In this document: one piece after another, positions 4,998-5,030 of the stretch
Layout of the letters: each line of letters starts with the position of its first letter
Numbering within the stretch: the stretch's first letter is position 1
Source: an uncultured Mycoplasmatota bacterium
GTDB lineage: Bacteria; Bacillota_I; Bacilli_A; RF39; UBA660
DNA length: 5,030 nt
Direction: 5' to 3'
NCBI GenBank assembly: GCA_946497375.1
Contig: CAMMKE010000073.1
Span: 1 to 5,030 of the forward strand
The notes under the pieces: generated by a model
The model's input: only the letters and a program-made list of their open reading frames with translations
Told to the model about the DNA's origin: nothing
The model's database searches: none
Position numbers and translations under genes: made by a program

Positions 4998-5030
4998 ATG
5001 ATAATAATAATTGAGTTAAATTGTTATTTG
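4998..5030 (+). CDS. Possible start of a gene running off the window
   Basis: An ATG at 4998 opens a frame to the window end, encoding MIIIIELNCYL. AGGA (4989-4992), part of the recombination site arm, lies five bases upstream and could serve as its ribosome site. Eleven codons are too few to call a gene. Confidence 0.2.
   Translation, partial: MIIIIELNCYL

Noticed and set aside
1..5030. Mycoplasma-type code (TGA as Trp), suspected from low GC and the absence of TGA stops
   Set aside because: Genes read full length with TGG as Trp and no in-frame TGA; six stops are too few to infer recoding.

Overview
The window is AT-rich DNA from a Gram-positive-like bacterium. Shine-Dalgarno sites are strong (AGGAG, GGAGG, GAGGTGAT), starts are ATG and GTG, hairpin-plus-T-run terminators follow genes closely, and the encoded proteins are rich in Lys, Asn, Ile and Asp. 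This fits a low-GC Bacillota or Bacilli-type host, perhaps an uncultured gut lineage. That is an inference from style; no gene here fixes the taxon. All six clear genes stop at TAA or TAG and read with TGG as Trp, so nothing shows in-frame TGA recoding.

Layout. Positions 1-105 hold the unassigned end of whatever lies to the left and a perfect 11-bp stem-loop (62-89). A small XRE-type helix-turn-helix regulator runs leftward (360-106). Across a 105-bp divergent control region, a rightward operon starts at 466. It encodes a GIY-YIG/T5orf172-like nuclease-fold protein, then two exported proteins that share nearly the same N-terminal membrane anchor. One of these has a DxTGDG putative calcium-binding motif. 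The other has Ig-like modules, an Asn/Thr linker and an eight-cysteine C-terminal domain. A probable micro-ORF (about 27 residues) overlaps the end of the last gene and stops inside the operon terminator (3348-3371). A separate 149-residue acidic orphan gene with its own terminator follows (3411-3884). Last comes a complete tyrosine recombinase (3958-4920) with its terminator.

Immediately downstream of the recombinase is a 28-bp site (4968-4995) with the 11+6+11 layout of a Xer/dif-type recombination site. Its right arm recurs, as a half-site, in the recombinase promoter (3920-3930), and a 10/11 match lies at the left edge (48-58), all in the same orientation. The likeliest reading is accessory DNA: a small integrative element or plasmid segment with its own recombinase and site. 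Its cargo is a regulator-controlled nuclease-fold protein plus a pair of cell-surface proteins. I do not recognise this cargo as a described defence, competence or adhesion system, so its function is open.
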